Origin: Torymus aiolomorphi
Lineage: Eukaryota > Arthropoda > Insecta > Hymenoptera > Torymidae
DNA: 64,000 bases
Reading direction: 5' to 3'
NCBI GenBank assembly: GCA_036365515.1
Contig: CM070877.1
Coordinates: 65,670,522 to 65,734,521 of the forward strand
The notes under the pieces are model-generated. The model did no database searches and had not been told where the DNA came from. It worked only from the letters and a program-made list of their open reading frames with translations. Of this stretch, positions 31,686 through 43,412 are shown one piece after another (the first letter of the stretch is position 1; every line of letters begins with the position of its first letter). Made by a program: the position numbers and the translations under genes.

Positions 31686-31837
31686 CAGTATGTTTACAAT
31701 TAGATTTGATAGTGTTTTCAGTGCTACAGTAGTAATGTTATCGATTCCAACATTTAACTCCTGCTAGAAGGAATATACTCTCTCATTATGAGAAAGTTAC
31801 TCCACATATATAGCTTTGCCACATAACATCTTATGAC

Positions 31838-31904
31838 TGGTGTCTGACGAAGGCTACTAGAGCATCACTGATGAGTCCACTCCAGCAGCTGGGATGAAAC
31901 ACCA
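31838..31904 (+). ncRNA. Hammerhead ribozyme motif
   Basis: All core elements are present in order: cleavage triplet GTC (31842-31844), CTGATGA (31868-31874) and GAAA (31896-31899). Stem III pairs TGGTGT (31838-31843) with ACACCA (31899-31904). Stem II pairs GTCC (31875-31878) with GGAT (31892-31895) around a 13-nt loop. Stem I is short: TGA (31845-31847) with TCA (31865-31867), a mismatch, then one more pair. It lies in an insert of about 200 bp (roughly 31760-31965) within the LINE. Cleavage activity is predicted, not shown. Confidence 0.7.
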
Positions 31905-32760
31905 AAATACCTTAGAGGATTCTCAAATGTCGCCTACCGACCATAGTAGAAACTGAGAATTTGCGTCTTCTAGTTTTTTCACCTTAGGGCAAAAAACTAT
32001 TAGCTTGTGCCTGCCCGAGAAGTTTTTCATTTTAAAAAAAATCCAACATTTTTTATTTTCATATTTTTAATTATTTGTAATATTTCAGCATTATTAGTTG
32101 GTTTAATAGAAATAGATTTACTATTCATTTGTGATAAATGTAATTGTTTGTCCTTCAGTTTAACTATTTTGTCACTTGACTCAATTCCAATTCTATAGAA
32201 GTATGAATTCATATGATTAGTAATTTGTGCAGAATCTTCTATTATACCGTTATTTATTGTTATTTTGTTGATTACGTTATCATTTTTGAAAGTAGTACGC
32301 CCAACTTATTTTTTTTCTTCCAAAGTTGCTTAGCATTATTGTTATTAGTCTTAATAAAATCTCTTCCATGTTTAGTTTTCGCTTCATTAATAATTTTGTT
32401 AATTAATTTTGTAATTCTTATATTCTAATCTGATTATATCATTATTTGGTTTCTAATGCATTTTAATATATAGTTGTTCTTTCTTTTCACACAATATCAT
32501 GATAGCTTTTGTGATCCAATCCTTTCTTGGATTTCTTTTGTTATTTTTTGCTTTCAGCAAGTCTTTAGATTTTTCTAAACAGTCCTGTATTTCAGTTATT
32601 AGAAAGGAGGTAGTTTCATTATGGTCATGCATTGATTTTATGATATTCCAGTTTTTCATGATAGTTATATCCTCCAGCTACAATTTCTTTCCTTCTCTCT
32701 ACATATAGTTCCACAGTTTGAAATACATTGCTCCTTTCCCTGGGCAGAAATACAAGTACA

Positions 32761-33000
32761 AAGCATCGAAATTCTTACAACCATAAAAAATATTATTGAA
32801 AATTTTTATACTTATCTAATAGATATTGAAGCTCCAACTCTGATCATGAGAATATAATTTAAGCCTTCCCGCTCTTCCCAGTTATCTTCTTACGTATAAT
32901 ACTATTGATACACTTATTTTATACATGTAGTTAATTTGAATAAAATATACAACCTTATCTGTTCTTGTATATTTTTTTACTGCTAATGCTAATTATTCTA
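32761..33000. other. No feature seen
   Basis: AT-rich flank between the LINE and the next repeat cluster. Confidence 0.35.
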
Positions 33001-33044
33001 AAGGATTCTAAAGGACGTCTCGTGTGCTGTGTCTCCTAGAAAAG

Positions 33045-33288
33045 GGCCCGAATTCATAAGACCTGGACATGAGAAAAGGATCAAAGAGGAACAAAGCCAC
33101 AGATACACGAATAACATAGGTTACTATATCTATATACACCGGGAACAGTGAGATTGAAGGCCTCGACATGAGAAAAGGATCAAAGAGGAACAAAGCCACA
33201 GATACACGAATAACATGGGTTACTATATATCTATATATACCAGGAACAGTGAGATACAAATAACTTTGTTCCTCACTATTCCTCTATA
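33045..33288. repeat. Tandem/inverted repeat cluster, left part
   Basis: Two copies of 'GACATGAGAAAAGGATCAAA' followed by 'CACAGATACACGAATAACAT' and a TATATA tract. The same sequence appears in reverse orientation at 36254-36430, on the other side of the DD41D element, so the transposon landed in or near the centre of a palindromic repeat. Confidence 0.75.
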
Positions 33289-33329
33289 TACCGGGTGTCC
33301 CATTTTAAAACCACCAGGCAAATATCTCG

Positions 33330-34050
33330 AAAACTAAGGGAGATGGAAAAAAACTTTTAATACAAAAGTTGTAGGGTTCAGAGGGGCCCAACTGACCGTG
33401 ACCTTGGTTATGACCTTGAGGTCAATGATCAAGGTCATTTGAAGGTCAAATCGATTTTTTCAAATGGGAACCCCCACTTTTGACCTCGTAAATGGAAAGA
33501 GCGGAAAATTTTACGTTCAGATATTTCCTTGAGTCAAGGTCATGGTCATGGTCATGGTCATGTTTAAAATCAAAATCAATCAACGCATCAAAACATTCCC
33601 ATAATTAGGCATACGAGACAAATTGTTAAATACAAAAGTTGTAGGGTTCAGAGGGGCCCAACTGATCGTAACCTTGGTTATGACCTTGTGGTCAATGATC
33701 AAGGTCATTTGAAGGTCAAATCGATTTTTTCAAATGGGAACCCCCATTTTTGATCTCGTAAATGGAAAGAGCGGAAAATTTTACGTTCAGATATGTCCTT
33801 GAGTCAAGGCCATGGTCAGTGTCATGGTCATGTTTAAAATCAAAACCAATCAACGCATCCAAACATTCCCATAATTACGCATACGAGTGTTAAATACAGA
33901 AGTTGTAGGGTTTGGAGCGGCCCAACTGATCGTGACCTTGGTTATGACCTTGAGGTCAATGATCAAGGTCATTTGAAGGTCAAATCGATTTTTTCAATTG
34001 GGAACCCCTATTTTTGACCTCGTAAATGGAAAGAGCGGAAAATTTTACTA
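33330..34050. repeat. Three subterminal copies of a ~270-bp unit
   Basis: 'AAGTTGTAGGGTT' recurs near 33365, 33637 and 33900, each followed by 'CAATGATCAAGGTCATTTGA' and 'AAATGGAAAGAGCGGAAAAT'. One inverted copy is present in the right arm (about 35870-36180). Confidence 0.85.
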
Positions 34051-34335
34051 TTTTTACTATTATCAATATTTACCAGGGTTAACCACTTATATCAAATATT
34101 AACAAAAGTTAATAAGTGTTGACCACCTGTATCCAACAGTGACCGGTAGTATCCAGTATTGATCGGTAATAGTCAATAATTATTACTGCTTACATCAAAT
34201 TGTTTTCAAATTGAGCACACTTATATTGGCACAGAAAATTAAACTTTTTCGTTTTAAAATATTGTATAGTATAATAACATATTATTTCTTTTGTGGTGTG
34301 TTTTGATAAATAATTGCATTTATAACTAAAAAAGA

Positions 34336-35402
34336 ATGCCTGACTATTCTGCTAATGAAATAGTTGACATTCTTCTTATTTTAGGAGAATGTCGACGAAA
34401 CTATCGAGAGGCAAACAGATTGTATCGTGCTCGGTTCCCTCAACGACAACATCCTGATCATACGGTAATACGTGACATTGAACTGCGCGGTCGACAAGGA
34501 AACTTCGTTCGCAGAGGGAGGACACTGAATGATCACGATTATGAAAATAATCCTCGCTTTCTTGCTGTTCTAGCCATGGTACATTTAAATGTTCATGTCA
34601 GTTTACGCGAAATCGAGTTAACAATGGGTATTCCAAGATCTACGGCCAGTAGATATTTACGATATGCGCGTTACCATCCTTACCACATTACTCTAAATCA
34701 AGCTTTAACTGTGGAAGATTATCGACGGAGAATAACATTTTGCCAATGGGCAACACAACAAATTACTGATGATGAAAATTTCTTTAACAATGTTCTTTTT
34801 AGCGATGAGGCTACATTTCAGAGTACTGGTATGTTGAATTGCCATAATTGCCACTACTGGTCTCCTGATAATCCTCATTGGATGCGAGAAGTTGATCATC
34901 AGCATCGCTGGAATGTAACGGTATGGTGTGGTATTATTAACGGATATCTGATTGGACCTTATTTTTTGAAGGTCACGTAACTCAACATACTTATTTACAG
35001 TTGCTGAGAGACGAGCTGCCACTCTTTCTAGAAAACGTTGATCTCCATACAAGGGCCAGAATGTGGCTACAACAAGATGGTGCTCCTCCACATTATGCCA
35101 GAATTGTCAGAGATTTTCTTAATGAAAAGTTTAACGGTCGATGGATTGGTAGAGGAGGTCCCGTAGCATGGCCACCAAGATCTCCAGATCTGACATCTCC
35201 AGATTTTTATTTATGGGGCTTCCTAAAAAATACAGTCTACCGCAACAGGCCAACTACAAGAGATGACATGATTCAAAGGATTACACAAATCTGCTTAAGT
35301 ATTCCACGTCAAGTATTATTAAATACTGTTAGAAACTTTAGAAGGAGAATAGAATGTTGTCAACAAGTAAATGGTGCAACTTTTGAGCATCTTCTTCAGT
35401 AA
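34336..35402 (+). CDS. DD41D (Tc1/mariner-IS630) transposase, one frameshift
   Basis: Frame 34336-34980 holds the N-terminal helix-turn-helix domain (IVDILLILGECRRNYREANR, then a second helical domain with STASRYLRYARYHP) and the first catalytic Asp in VLFSDEATF. The frame from about 34965 to 35402 continues with MWLQQDGAPPHY (second Asp) and AWPPRSPDLTSPDFYLWG (third Asp). I count 41 residues between the second and third Asp, as in DD41D groups such as rosa, rather than the DD34D of mariner. The break lies at a T6 run near 34962. It would excise and insert the surrounding element at TA. Confidence 0.88.
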
Positions 35403-35484
35403 ATGGTGACCGAAATACTTGGATCCTATGACTAAATACACATGAACGTGGAATTTTCCAATGAATTTTTAGCTGGCCTGATCA

Positions 35485-35712
35485 CCCCCGACCTTACCTT
35501 AACTGGCCGGGTCATCTCCGACCTTGCTTTAACTGACCGGGTCATCTCCGACCTTGCCTTAACTGGCCGGGTCATCTCCGACCTTGCCTTAACTGGCCGG
35601 GTCATCTCCGACCTTGCCTTAACTGGCCGGGTCATCTCCGACCTTGCCTTAACTGGCCGGGTAATCTCCGACCTTGCCTTAGGTGACCGGGTCATCTCCG
35701 ACTTTGCTCTTA
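35485..35712. repeat. 30-bp minisatellite, about 7-8 copies
   Basis: Repeats of 'CGGGTCATCTCCGACCTTGC' plus 'CTTAACTGGC' lie downstream of the transposase, inside the element. Both strands are open only because the period is divisible by three. Confidence 0.92.
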
Positions 35713-36253
35713 ACTGCACGGAAACTGACCATAATTTTGACCATGACCTTGACCCAAGGTCATATCAGAATTTTTCGGTTTTTCTATTTACGAGGTCAAA
35801 AGTGAGGGTTGCCGTTAAACAAAATTGATTTAACCTTCAAACGACATCATCCTTGACCTCAAGTTCATGGTCAAGGTCACAATCAGTTAGGCCCCTCCAA
35901 ATACTACAACTTCTGTATTTAACACTCGTATGCGTAATCATGGGAATGTTTGGATGCGTTGATTGATTTTGATTTTAAACATGACCATGACCATGACCAT
36001 GGCCTTGACTCAAGGACATATCTAAACGTAAAATTTTCCGCTCTTTCCATTTACGAGGTCAAAAGTGGGGGTTCCCATTTGAAAAAATTGATTTGACCTT
36101 CAAATGAACTTGATCATTGACCTCAAGGTCATAACCAAGGTCACGATCAGTTGGGCCCCTCTGAACCCTACAACTTTTGTATTATAAGTTTTTTTCCATC
36201 TCCCTTAGTTTTCGAGATATTTGCCTGGTGGTTTTAAAATGGGACACCCGGTA

Positions 36254-36430
36254 TAAGTATAGTAACCCTGTATTCGTGTATCTGTGTCGTTGTACCTCTT
36301 TGATCCTTTTCTCATGTCGAGGCTTACAAATAACTTTGTTCCTCACTATTCCTCTATATAAGTATAGTAACCCATGTTATTCGTGTATCTGTGTCGTTGT
36401 ACCTCTTTGATCCTTTTCTCATGTCGAGGC
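36254..36430. repeat. Repeat cluster flanking the DD41D element, right part
   Basis: Two copies of 'ATTCGTGTATCTGTGTCGTT' followed by 'TTTGATCCTTTTCTCATGTC', inverted relative to 33045-33288. Confidence 0.75.
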
Positions 36431-36651
36431 CTATAGACGCTGAGTCGGTCTCCAAGTACAGTCAAAGAAGATAGACCGTAATAGAAGCGGAAAGCGCATA
36501 GGCCGAGTGAGGCATCCCGAAGCGTAGTAGGTACCCCGACCACGCGCGGCGCGACAGTCGATTTCCGAGCGCTCCGTGAACAGCTGACTCAGCGGACGCA
36601 CGGCCGATAACTTACCACCCATGTCGACTGCAATGGTAACACAATAGACAT

Positions 36652-39586
36652 TCCGTATATGAGGCGTTTCACGTCAGCTCTCCAGGCGCGGCGCGCGAGC
36701 GCGAAATCATGCTGTTTTCAGCTTGTGTTTGAAGGGCTAAGATGTATCTAAAAAAATAATCCCCAAGTGATTTCGATGCATTTTTCCTCAGCTTTCCGAT
36801 GGTGCTATTAGTTTCTCAATTTTTCAATTCTAACCTCAAAATAACATAAAACGTGTTATATCTCAAAAACTATATTTTTAATATTTTTTTTGACCTGCTA
36901 GATCGAAAGATGAGGAAATTTTACATGGATATAGCCTTTTTCTACATAGGGATTTTTTGATTTTTTCGAGATATTATTCAAGAAATACAAGGCGCTCGGC
37001 CAACCGCCGCGCGCGGCGTGCGTCACTGCAGCATCGGCGCGCGGCGGCATTTATTCATTCATTCATTCATTATTTAACCACCACTAGAGGGCTAGTAATT
37101 GCATTTAGATACCCGTAAGTAATTATGCAGCACGTAGGGCTTATATACGAGTGATGTGTAGCGTTGAAGTATTGGTTTTTTGGAAAACCGTTCAATATCT
37201 ATACTATATTGTGCTATACTGCGATTTATCTGTCTTTCATGACAAACTTACTGCTATCCCCCTTCAATTGATTTATCTTTTTTTTTAAACAAACATGAGT
37301 TTTTCATTAAAATGTGTGAATCCTTTAGGAAGGAATGAACACTCTAATGAGTTAACAAATTTCCCAAAATCATTAGCACAATCATTTCCATCAATATCAG
37401 ATGGAGCGAAAGTTTGTCTTACGTGCAAATTTTTGATTTATAATAAACGCAAATCGAGTGAATCTTCTCCGATACCACAAAGAATTAAATCGTATTGTGA
37501 TGATGATGACCACAAAGCTGCCATGGCAATATTTGAAAATTTAAGAAGTAAACTTTCTGAGACAAAGTCAAAAGATGAAAGAATGTTGTTACTTTCCCTT
37601 GCCCCTAGATTTTGGTCTCGTAAAAATTTAATAGAAAGATTAGGTTGTACGGAATGGGAAGCAAGAACAATACTAACTGAAGCTACTGATGGAAATATTT
37701 TGACGGTACCGTTGAAAAATAAAGGAAAAGAGCTTTCTAATGAAACCAAAAATACGGTAAAAAACTTTTATGATCGTGACGATATCAGTAAATTATTGCC
37801 TGGAATGAAAGATTTTATTTCAATAAAACAAATTACTGGTGAACGCTTACAAGTTCAAAAAAGATTACTTCTAGGTAATTTGAATGAAATTTATATTTTA
37901 TTTAAAAATGAATATCCGGATGTTAAGATAGGCTATACAAAGTTCACACAATTAAAACCAAAACATTGTGTGTTGGCTGGAACAAGTGGCACACATAATG
38001 TTGCGTATGCGTACATCATGAAAATGTCAAACTTATGCTAGATGCAATTAATTTGCAACATTTGACAAAGGATAGTGATTCACCTTTAGAAAATTATAAA
38101 GATTGTATAAATAAAATTGTTTGTAGTCAACCATCGGATAAATGTTTCTTGGGTGACTGTTTGGATTGCGTAGCTAACTTTTCAAATCTTCAAGAAATTA
38201 TGATGAAAAGTTTTAAAAATCATGGCATTCAAGAAATTAAATATGAATCATGGAAGCAAACGGATCGCTGCTCAATAATATTTGAAACGATAAAAGTTTC
38301 TAGCTTTCTTGAAATATTGAAAGACAAATTGATTAAATTAAAAACGTACGATTTTTTTGCTAAACAACAAGCACTGTTTATCAGAAATTTAAAAGAAAAT
38401 CTTGAAGATGGAGAGATAGTAATTAGTTTTGATTTTGCTGAAAATTACGCTTTTGTTGTTCAAAATTCAGCTCAATCGTTTCATTGGAATAATCATCAAG
38501 CCACTATATTTACAATTATAGTGTATTATAGAGAAAACGATGATCTCAAACACGAAAGTGTAGCTATTATTTCTGACAATTTAAATCATGATACCGTTTC
38601 CGTATATGAATATCAAAAAATTATTCTAAACTATTTGAAAGGTCATCAACAACTAAAAAAAATTTATTATATAACCGATGGTGCAGCACAGCATTTTAAA
38701 AATAAAAATAATTTTCAGAATCTTCTTCATCATGAAGAGGATTTTAAAACAAAAGCTGAGTAGCATTTTTTTGCCACTGCACATGGCAAAAGTGGTTGCG
38801 ATGGTATAGGTGCTAATTTAAAAAGAGGAGCCCGTAGAGCTAGCTTACAGCTTACAGGAGCTCACAAAATCCTTACAGCCTACGATCTTTATAATTGGGC
38901 ACAAAATTATAGTAAAGAAACAAAGATTTTCTACAGTAGCAAAGAAGTTTATGAAAAAAATTCTTTGGAATTAAAAGTTAGATTCGATAAAGCAAAAGCC
39001 ATTCCAGGTACTTCGAAATACCACGCTTTTATTCCAATAGATAAAAAGACTCTGCAACTTAAAAAAACTTCTTTAGCATCTAACTATGATTTATTTCCTA
39101 AATTAAAAAAGACTAAAAATGTTAAAAAGATTTGAATATTTAAAAGCTTATGAACAAAAATTGTTATGATGTTAAGTGGAGCAGCTCCGATCGCACAGCG
39201 ACTCTGCAGTGACGCACGCCGCGCGCGGCGGCTGGCCGAGCGCCTTGTATTTCTTGAATAATATCTCGAAAAAATCAAAAAACCCCTATGTAGAAAAAGG
39301 CTATATCATGTAAAATTTCCTCCTCTTTCGATCTAGCAGCTCAAAAAAAAATATTAAAAATATAGTTTTTGAGATATAACACGTTTTATGTTTTTTTGAG
39401 GTTAGAATTGAAAAATTTTGAGAAACTAATAGCACCATCGGAAAGCTGAGGAAAAAATACGTCGAAATCACTTGGGGATTATTTTTTTTTAGATACATCT
39501 TAGCCCTTCAAACACAAGCTGAAAATAGCATGATGTCGCGCTCGCGCGCCGCGCCTGGGGAGCTGACGTGAAACGCCTCATATACT
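36652..39586 (+). mobile_element. DDE DNA transposon of unassigned superfamily, long TIRs
   Basis: Terminal repeats of about 350-380 bp start TATGAGGCGTTTCACGTCAG and end with the complement near 39586. They include 'CAAGGCGCTCGGCCA' and a GC-rich GCCGCGCGCGGCG block at the inner ends. The flanking TA on both sides, compared with the uninterrupted copy of the same site at about 42197-42220 in the right arm of the host element, supports a TA duplication. It encodes the transposase at 37295-39135. Confidence 0.82.
37295..39135 (+). pseudogene. Transposase (D-D-E), one frameshift and one nonsense codon
   Basis: Frames 37295-38041 and 38035-38763 overlap and are joined by a shift near 38005. After TAG at 38761-38763 the same frame continues to 39135. 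The N-terminal part has a Cys pair (CLTC) and HTH-like helices (LIERLGCTEWEARTIL). The catalytic candidates are D in VISFDFAENYAFV, D in YYITDGAAQHFKN and E next to the nonsense codon (KAE-stop-HFFATAHGK). The related fragment at 46038-46442 has Trp at the stop position. The family occurs widely in insects; I cannot name its superfamily. Confidence 0.72.
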
Positions 39587-39969
39587 ACTAAAAAATTATG
39601 CGTTATAATAATGTCAGTTATCGACGATAATTACAAGCATAATAAATAAAGCAGTAAAACGTACTCCAAAAGAAGTTAACGTTAAACTGATATCCTTAAA
39701 GCAAATAGGAAAACAATTTATATATTACATCTATGCTATTCACATACGTAGATGACGTTAGTCCTGTGGATAACGTTCTCGGCTACGAATCTTTTTGATT
39801 CGAGTTGGAATCTCCTCTACAGTAATTTTTTTTTTATAATATATAAAAAAATCTTTGAAGTTGAAAACCATTTATTTGCTTTTTATTGAGGAAGATTATT
39901 ATAAATGTTGTTCTTAATATTTTTAATAAAAATGATTTTTTTTACAAAAAATAAATCTATTTTTAAAAT

Positions 39970-40996
39970 GGTGTGTAGGGCTACTGGCGATGGATTCCAC
40001 GGTTTTATTTATAAGAATTATATAAAAAGATTATTGAATAGTTCAAGATAATCTCTACATGTCGTGGGATTATAATGAAGTATTTTAAAATTTTTTTATA
40101 TAATAATTTATAAATAAAATAAAAAAAATATATCCAACGCACGCTGAACAGTACCTCCTGGTCGTGCGGAAAGCTGTTCCAACATAATAATATTTATAAA
40201 CAAATATATAATATAAAAAAAATTTAAGAAATTGTAACGGGCTAAAAGCTGTCCTCGGTGCGCTATATCTCAACGCGGACTTGCCAATGAACGGCGCAGC
40301 AATTGACAGGCGCGAGCACTTACTCGTGCCAACCCTCGACGATTAGCGGCCCGTCAGCTCCGTGCGGTTGCTCGCCGTCGGCTGCTTTCAGCAGCAGCCG
40401 CGCCTTTTCGCTCCGTTACAACGCGCGACTTCGTCGTCGCGCTCTCTCTCGAGCGTGCTGCCCCAGCTACTCTGCTATCACGCGAGTACTACGTATTCGC
40501 GACCGCGGAGGCCGTCGGTATTCCTCACCGTGCCACCGAATAAGGGATTGGAGTCTGGTTGCGCGAAATAATATGCGAACAAGTAAAAAGCAAGTTAACT
40601 TTAATATAAAAGAATTTCTTCTTACTGCCCCTGGAGGCTATCCACAAATTACATTCGCTAATTACGGCGCGTGCTATTAGTACGCGCCGGTTCGGGTAGT
40701 GCGCCCGCGCACGCGAAGTACGTGTGTGCTCTGCCGCACACACGTACGCGCAAAAGCGGCTCGCGCCGACGTCGGCCGATAGCCGCGCACGAACGGCGCT
40801 CACGCGCGCGTCGGCGGCTTCGCTCGCTCGCCCGTTTCCGCTTCCTGGACGCTCGTCATCCGCGGGGGAAGCGCACGCTCGCCTGGCCAGGACTTACCTC
40901 CTCAGTAGTCTCGGCGTGGAGGCGGGCGCCGGTGCTTGCGCGCCCCTTGCGCCTCTCTCTCTACCTCTCTCGCCGCTAGGCTCCCTTGCCTGCCGC

Positions 40997-41080
<84 letters not shown>

Positions 41081-41815
41081 GTCGTTGACGGGTCGGCTCA
41101 ACCGCAGCTAGCTGTCGGCCGTGTCTCCGAGCTGCGTGCGTTGCCTCTCTTTCTCTCGCTTCCGTGAGTGGGCTCGGCCGTAGCTGGCTTCGGCCGCGAT
41201 GCTCCCTCTCTCTCTATTTCACCTGTACTCTCGGCCGCGGTTGAGCGTGGCTCTCTCCCCTCTCTCTCAACCACGAGGGAACGCGGCTCTCGGCGTCGTG
41301 CTGCGTCTCTCTCTCCTTCGCTGCACTATTGCACCGCTCGCTGCGGCGTCTCTCTCTCTTCCTCTCGTGCACTACACTCTGACTCTCTCTCCAAGTCTTC
41401 GCGCGCGGGGGACGAGCAGCTGCCTGAGCTACGGCAGAAGCGATACTGCCGGGCTCTGTCTCTCGCTCTCCTTCCCCCTCGGGCAAGGTTGTCGCGAGTT
41501 TTCATTTCGGGGCTCATTGTGTGTCGTAGTTGCGCTCGGTACTTTTCGCACAGCTACACGTGCGAGCAACTACACACACACACGCAAGCCCCCGGAGTAA
41601 TACGAGGGCAAGCCCGACTCTATTTGCGAATCCTCATGCCGCAATTGTCGGCCTTGCCTTCTCCAAGGGCGCGGTATGTTTATGTTTCCGGTCAACTACC
41701 TGTGTGTATACCGTGCGTCGGCGATCGGCTCGATCCGAGCTCCGTGTTCGCGCACATACACACACCCAGACGCACCTGCCGTTACAAAATATAAATAATA
41801 TAAAGAAATAAAATT
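39970..41815. other. GC-rich non-palindromic core of the inverted-repeat element
   Basis: Contains GC-rich CGCGCG-type sequence (40260-40560, 40680-41000), a long (CT)n tract and many cytosine-rich blocks. The frames in it read as Ser/Leu/Arg low complexity and show no domain. It may be a captured promoter/CpG-rich fragment. Confidence 0.4.
40999..41076. repeat. (CT)n microsatellite
   Basis: An uninterrupted CT dinucleotide run of about 78 bp. Confidence 0.95.
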
Positions 41816-42404
41816 AAAATTTTAAAAATAGATTTATTTTTTGTAAAAAAATAACTTGTATTAAATATATTAAGAACAACATTTATAATAATCTTCCTAA
41901 ATAAAAAGCAAACAAATGGTTTTCAATTATCAAAGATTTTTTTATATATTATTAAAAAAAAAAGTTACTGTAGAGGAGATTCGAACTCGAATCAAAAAGA
42001 TTGGTAGCCGAGAACGTTATCTACAGGACTATCGTCACCTACGTATATGAATAGCATAGATGTAATATATAAATTGCTTCCCCATTTGGTTTAAGGATAT
42101 CAGTTTCAGGTTAACTTCTTTTGGAGTACGTTTTACTGCTTAATTTATTATGCTTATAATTATCGTCGATAACTGACATTATTATAACGCATAGTTTTTT
42201 AGTAATAAATACGGAATGTCTATTGTGTTACCATTGCAGTCGGCATGGGTGGTAAGTTATCGGCCGTGCGTCCGCTGAGTCAGCTGTTCACGGAGTTCTC
42301 GAAAATCGACTGTCGCGCCGCGTGTGGTCGGGGTACCTACTACGCTTCGGGGTGCCTCACTTTCCCTGCAGGCTTTGAGCTTCTATTAGGGTCTATCTTC
42401 TTTG

Positions 42405-43266
42405 GTATGGTATATATAGAAAATCAATGAGGCAGATAAAACAGACATAGTGTAGAGAACACCATAATTCCTGTATTACCATCAGTTGTTATGAGCTGCG
42501 TCCGCTCAGACGAGTAAAATGGTATTTAGGGTCATTCTGCAATAATTAAAGATTAATTATAATTTAATATTAAAATAAAGCTATCAATTAAATAATAAAC
42601 GTATTACCGTAATTGTGAAATCACGTTAAAGATTTTAACGAATTAATCAGATCTGTAAACGAAACAGTAATTAATGAATTAACGATAACCGGAAGATAAT
42701 ATTACGTGGCAACCAGTAAAATACGCGTGATAACAATTAGTAATTAGGAAAGCTCGCTCAGGTATGAAAAAGCTCTGTTACAGAAATTACCAAGGACAAC
42801 CAACAGCTCGAAAAACAATTCGAGGAATCCAAAAGACGAAAACAATTCGAGGAATCCAAAAGACGAAAACACTTCGAGGAATGCATTAGCAGAGAGGCCA
42901 GTAATGTAAACAATCGAGGAAACTCTACCCCTGCGAATGCCAAGAATTCAGGCATGCGTTAATACTTCCAAGAATCAATTAGCAAAGGGATTAAGGGGAC
43001 CCAACCTGGAATGACAAGGATTCCGGGAATGCATTAAGGAACGAACCAGGAATGCGTAAACACTTTTCAGAATCCATTAGGCCTAGGAACCGAATAACAA
43101 AAATCGGATTGAGCTGGATTAGCCTAAGCCAGTTCACCCCCACCACCGACGCGCTCGGAACGAAGAGAGGGGATAAGGCTTCGGCCTTCCTAGGCCACCA
43201 CAGGGTTGAAATCCAGGAAAAAGTCACGTGATGCAAAGAAGAGGGGAAGCCGCCATCAATTGCGTT
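42405..43266. other. Unassigned spacer with short direct repeats
   Basis: A block of 'AATTCGAGGAATCCAAAAGACG' type (about 21-bp period) is repeated near 42807-42880. No gene is recognised. Confidence 0.4.
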
Positions 43267-43412
43267 CCTCCTACGTTTTTAACAATTTGTATTACTTTTG
43301 AAAAAGTTATGTACATTATTTAAAGAAAATGAGTAACTTATATCAAAATATTAATTAATTAAATTCGAATAACTTTTTCAAAAGTAATAAAAATTTTTAA
43401 AAACGTAATGAT
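43267..43412. mobile_element. Small foldback MITE
   Basis: 'TACGTTTTTAACAATTTGTATTACTTTTGAAAAAGTTAT' (in part) at the left mirrors 'ATAACTTTTTCAAAAGTAAT...AAAAACGTA' at the right. Confidence 0.7.

Larger units (their letters stand above)
29706..32760 (-). mobile_element. Decayed Jockey-type LINE with three nested inserts
   Basis: Minus-strand non-LTR retrotransposon fragments in order. The pre-RT region is at about 32660-32030. Reverse transcriptase lies at 31685-31428 (VRIFKSGSKTEISNYRSISL) and 31422-31072 (ITFLDLAKAFDTVNH, GVPQGTILGPLLFLIYINDL). The RT 3' part (CKYLGIIFDFNLRWDINI) is at 30853-30653 and a C-terminal tail runs to about 30000. The catalytic YADD box reads NADD, and several stops and shifts are present, so it is dead. 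The tail is homologous to 47740-48099. Confidence 0.8.
33289..36253 (+). mobile_element. Tc1/mariner-superfamily DD41D transposon with TA duplication
   Basis: Inverted termini TACCGGGTGTCCCATTTTAA on the left and its complement on the right (36234-36253), flanked by TA (33287-33288 and 36254-36255). The arms continue as long subterminal repeats with 'GTTGTAGGGTTC', 'GGTCATTTGAAGGTCAAAT' and 'GGGAACCCCC'. It carries a transposase (34336-35402). Confidence 0.9.
36463..42404. mobile_element. Long inverted-repeat element, interrupted by a DDE transposon
   Basis: Left arm 36463-36651 plus 39587-39968 equals the complement of the right arm 41817-42404. Examples: 'CAAAGAAGATAGACC' against 'GGTCTATCTTCTTTG'-like text at 42390-42404; 'GTCAGTTATCGACGATAATT' against 'AATTATCGTCGATAACTGAC'; and 'AAAAAATAAATCTATTTTTAAAAT' (in part) against 41817-41855. 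Without the insert the element is about 3 kb. The core (39970-41815) is non-palindromic and GC-rich. No transposase of its own is seen. Confidence 0.8.

Noticed and set aside
35432..35828. Two overlapping frames with repeated product units
   Set aside because: They follow a 30-bp minisatellite, which stays open on both strands because its period is divisible by three.
40303..41811. Several open frames with Ser/Leu/Arg-rich products
   Set aside because: GC-rich sequence and a (CT)n tract keep several frames open on both strands; no domain or start context is convincing.
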